Source: Gammaproteobacteria bacterium
GTDB taxonomy: Bacteria; Pseudomonadota; Gammaproteobacteria; DRJJ01
Length of the DNA: 7,516 nucleotides
Direction of reading: 5' to 3'
Assembly (NCBI GenBank): GCA_011052255.1
Contig: DRJJ01000039.1
Span: 1-7,516, forward strand
Part shown: in pieces, positions 6,026-7,516 of the stretch
How the letters are laid out: the number at the start of each line of letters is the position of its first letter
How positions within the stretch are numbered: position 1 is the first letter of the stretch
The notes under the pieces: generated by a model
What the model was told of the DNA's origin: nothing
The model's database searches: none
What the model saw: the letters and a program-made list of their open reading frames with translations, nothing else
Position numbers and translations under genes: made by a program

Positions 6026-6430
6026 ATGAAACTGTCGCTAGATTACAACACCGCTCAATACACAATTCGCTCCTATAACGTGGGAGAAATTGTGGTTAAT
6101 GAGGAAAAGCTGACCCGTAGCCTGATCGTGATGCCGGAACGCCTGCTACGCGACTGGGTACCGCAGAATCTCGAACAACTGGATCTGGAACATACCCGGG
6201 TTGTGACTGATCTGGACCCCGAGATTATACTGTTGGGCACAGGCAAGTCGTTACACTTCCCGCATGCTGAGCTAATCAGTGCGCTGGCCAGGGCTCATGA
6301 TGTAGACTTTCTATCGGGCCAGACCAGACAGATCGGTGTTGAGGTGATGGATACTGCTGCAGCCTGTCGAACCTATAATGTTCTGTCGGCAGAGGGTCGC
6401 TCGGTTGCGGCTGCATTGTTTATGATATAA
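6026..6430 (+). CDS. Mth938-like domain protein (DUF498, PF04430 family)
   Basis: This is a small cytoplasmic protein of 134 residues with no signal peptide or membrane segment. It shows the signature of the Mth938/DUF498 family, which includes human AAMDC and NDUFAF3: VNEEKLTRSLIVMPE (24-38), W44, PEIILLGTG (65-73), FPHAEL (78-83), GVEVMDTAAACRTYNVL (104-120) and EGRSVAAAL (123-131). The biochemical role in bacteria is unknown; NDUFAF3 assists mitochondrial complex I assembly. The start is fixed by an in-frame TAA at 6020-6022 and by the usual MKL.LD opening. No Shine-Dalgarno sequence is visible. The region between the FP motif and GVEVMDT is about 11 residues longer than usual (around HDVDFLSGQTR, 91-101), which accounts for a length above the usual ~120-125. 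The gene ends 16 bp from the rpoS stop, convergent. Confidence 0.9.
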   Translation: MKLSLDYNTAQYTIRSYNVGEIVVNEEKLTRSLIVMPERLLRDWVPQNLEQLDLEHTRVVTDLDPEIILLGTGKSLHFPHAELISALARAHDVDFLSGQTRQIGVEVMDTAAACRTYNVLSAEGRSVAAALFMI

Positions 6431-6446
6431 CGCCAGTCGCGTGTTG

Positions 6447-7466
6447 CTACTTCAGCAGCATGTCTTCAGAAAATCCTTCACTTTCGAGTATCTCGCGCAG
6501 ACGCCGTAAAGCATCCATCTGGATCTGGCGCACACGTTCACGCGTTACACCAATTTCCTGACCGACTTCTTCCAGCGTGGAACGCTCATAGCCATGCAAC
6601 CCGAAACGCCGCTCAACCACTTCGCGTTGTTTATCGTTTAACTTGTCCAGCCACATTTCCAGGTTCTCATGTACGTTCTCGTCCTGTAGCAACGCAGACG
6701 GGTCCGGGACATTTTCGTCGGCAATGGAATCGAGCAGGACGCGGTCTTCATCTCCTCCAATCGGGGTGTCCACAGAGGTGATACGCTCATTCAGCCCGAG
6801 CATGCGTTTGACTTCAGAGATAGGTTTATCGAGCAGATTGGCCACTTCTTCTGTGGTTGGTTCGCGTTCCAGATTCTGGGTCAGTTGACGCGTAGCACGC
6901 AGGTACAGATTTATTTCCTTAACCACATGAATGGGTAAACGGATGGTGCGGGTCTGGTTCATGATAGCGCGTTCGATAGTTTGCCTGATCCACCAGGTCG
7001 CGTAGGTGGAAAAACGAAAGCCACGCTCGGGGTCAAATTTTTCGACTGCCCTGATCAGGCCGAGGTTACCCTCCTCAATCAGATCCAGCAGGGCCAGACC
7101 CCTGTTCATATACCGACGTGCAATCTTGACAACCAGCCGCAGATTGCTTTCTATCATGCGCTGGCGGCCGGATTCTTCGCCCTTCTGGGCAAGCCGCGAA
7201 TAGTATACTTCTTCTTCAGCGCTGAGCAGGGGTGAAAACCCGATTTCATTCAGATACAAGCGCGTTGCATCCATTTGACCCGCCGTTAGTTCACGCTTTT
7301 TTCTGGGCGTGGTCTTTTTCTTTTTGTCATCGGTTACGCTATCTTTTTCTTCGACTTCCGTTGCCATTTTGCCCAGGTTTCCTTCTGTTGGTTTTTCTGA
7401 TAGTTCGTCAACGGCTGATTTGTCACCGTTTGATTTAACAGGTGGATGATCCAGATTTTTAGACAT
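6447..7466 (-). CDS. rpoS: RNA polymerase sigma factor RpoS (sigma-38)
   Basis: This is the general stress and stationary-phase sigma factor, with 339 residues (E. coli about 330). Region 1.2 starts at DATRLYLNEIGFSPLL (66-81). Region 2 includes MIESNLRLVVKIARRY (104-119) and the -10-reading, core-binding part LLDLIEEGNLGLIRAV to RGFRFSTYATWWIRQTIERAI (about 126-168). IRLPIHVVKEIN (175-186) holds K183, which aligns with E. coli K173, known for RssB/ClpXP recognition. Region 3 includes NERITSVDTP (226-235). Region 4.2 is the -35-binding helix-turn-helix TLEEVGQEIGVTRERVRQIQ (297-316). These residues follow RpoS and not RpoD, and there is no large sigma-70 non-conserved region. The first ~60 residues are charged and low in complexity, ending in a lysine/arginine-rich patch (DDKKKKTTPRKKR, 47-58). 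The start at 7466 is supported by a purine-rich stretch GAGGAGAGG (7475-7483), 8 bases upstream. The usual upstream neighbour nlpD would lie outside the window. Confidence 0.97.
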   Translation of the reverse strand: MSKNLDHPPVKSNGDKSAVDELSEKPTEGNLGKMATEVEEKDSVTDDKKKKTTPRKKRELTAGQMDATRLYLNEIGFSPLLSAEEEVYYSRLAQKGEESGRQRMIESNLRLVVKIARRYMNRGLALLDLIEEGNLGLIRAVEKFDPERGFRFSTYATWWIRQTIERAIMNQTRTIRLPIHVVKEINLYLRATRQLTQNLEREPTTEEVANLLDKPISEVKRMLGLNERITSVDTPIGGDEDRVLLDSIADENVPDPSALLQDENVHENLEMWLDKLNDKQREVVERRFGLHGYERSTLEEVGQEIGVTRERVRQIQMDALRRLREILESEGFSEDMLLK

Positions 7467-7516
7467 CCGCCCGGCCTCTCCTCAGCATGCTCTCAAAACA
7501 GGTTTATAGTAATCGA
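7467..7516 (-). other. rpoS leader region, partial
   Basis: Fifty bases precede rpoS on the minus strand. They hold the ribosome site (7475-7483), an AGCATGCT palindrome (7484-7491) and a TATAAA that could be a -10 (7508-7503). A nine-codon ORF starts with ATG at 7488 and stops with TAA at 7461-7459, just past the rpoS start. None of the three minus-strand frames looks like the end of NlpD, but too little is visible to say which gene lies upstream. Confidence 0.4.

Overview
The window looks like the chromosome of a gammaproteobacterium. The sigma factor encoded at the right end is clearly of the RpoS type, a sigma factor typical of Gammaproteobacteria and some relatives. The OMP gene belongs to a family I know from marine and sulfur-cycle gammaproteobacteria. 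The aminotransferase - homoserine dehydrogenase - short-type threonine synthase order also fits. I cannot name a genus. No mobile element, CRISPR array, rRNA or tRNA is visible, and the genes are densely packed.

Left block (1-4134, minus strand): an amino-acid operon read right to left. A candidate promoter near 4106-4134 is followed by an AlaC-type alanine aminotransferase, then homoserine dehydrogenase (hom, GTG start, 4-bp overlap with the aminotransferase stop), then threonine synthase (thrC, 24 bp further). Last is a PF03458 (UPF0126; glycine-transporter/TRIC-like) membrane protein starting 26 bp after thrC and cut by the window edge. Hom makes homoserine from aspartate semialdehyde. ThrC makes threonine from phosphohomoserine; the homoserine kinase needed between them is not in this window. 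The best novelty here is a cysteine-rich insertion of about 22 residues in ThrC.

Middle block (4135-6025): a divergent intergenic region leads to a plus-strand secreted periplasmic binding protein of the amino-acid (SBP_bac_3) type with no transporter partner. It converges, across a perfect 11-bp inverted repeat, on a minus-strand outer-membrane beta-barrel of the TIGR04219 type. A 174-bp divergent spacer follows.

Right block (6026-7516): a plus-strand Mth938-like (DUF498) protein that appears to be expressed from a leaderless transcript converges, with only 16 bp between stops, on rpoS (minus strand). The rpoS gene is complete, with about 50 bp of leader before the window ends.

I do not see an obviously new multi-gene system. 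The candidates worth checking are the ThrC insertion, the leaderless Mth938-like gene and its own short insertion, the PF03458 gene in the threonine operon, and the leader of rpoS.
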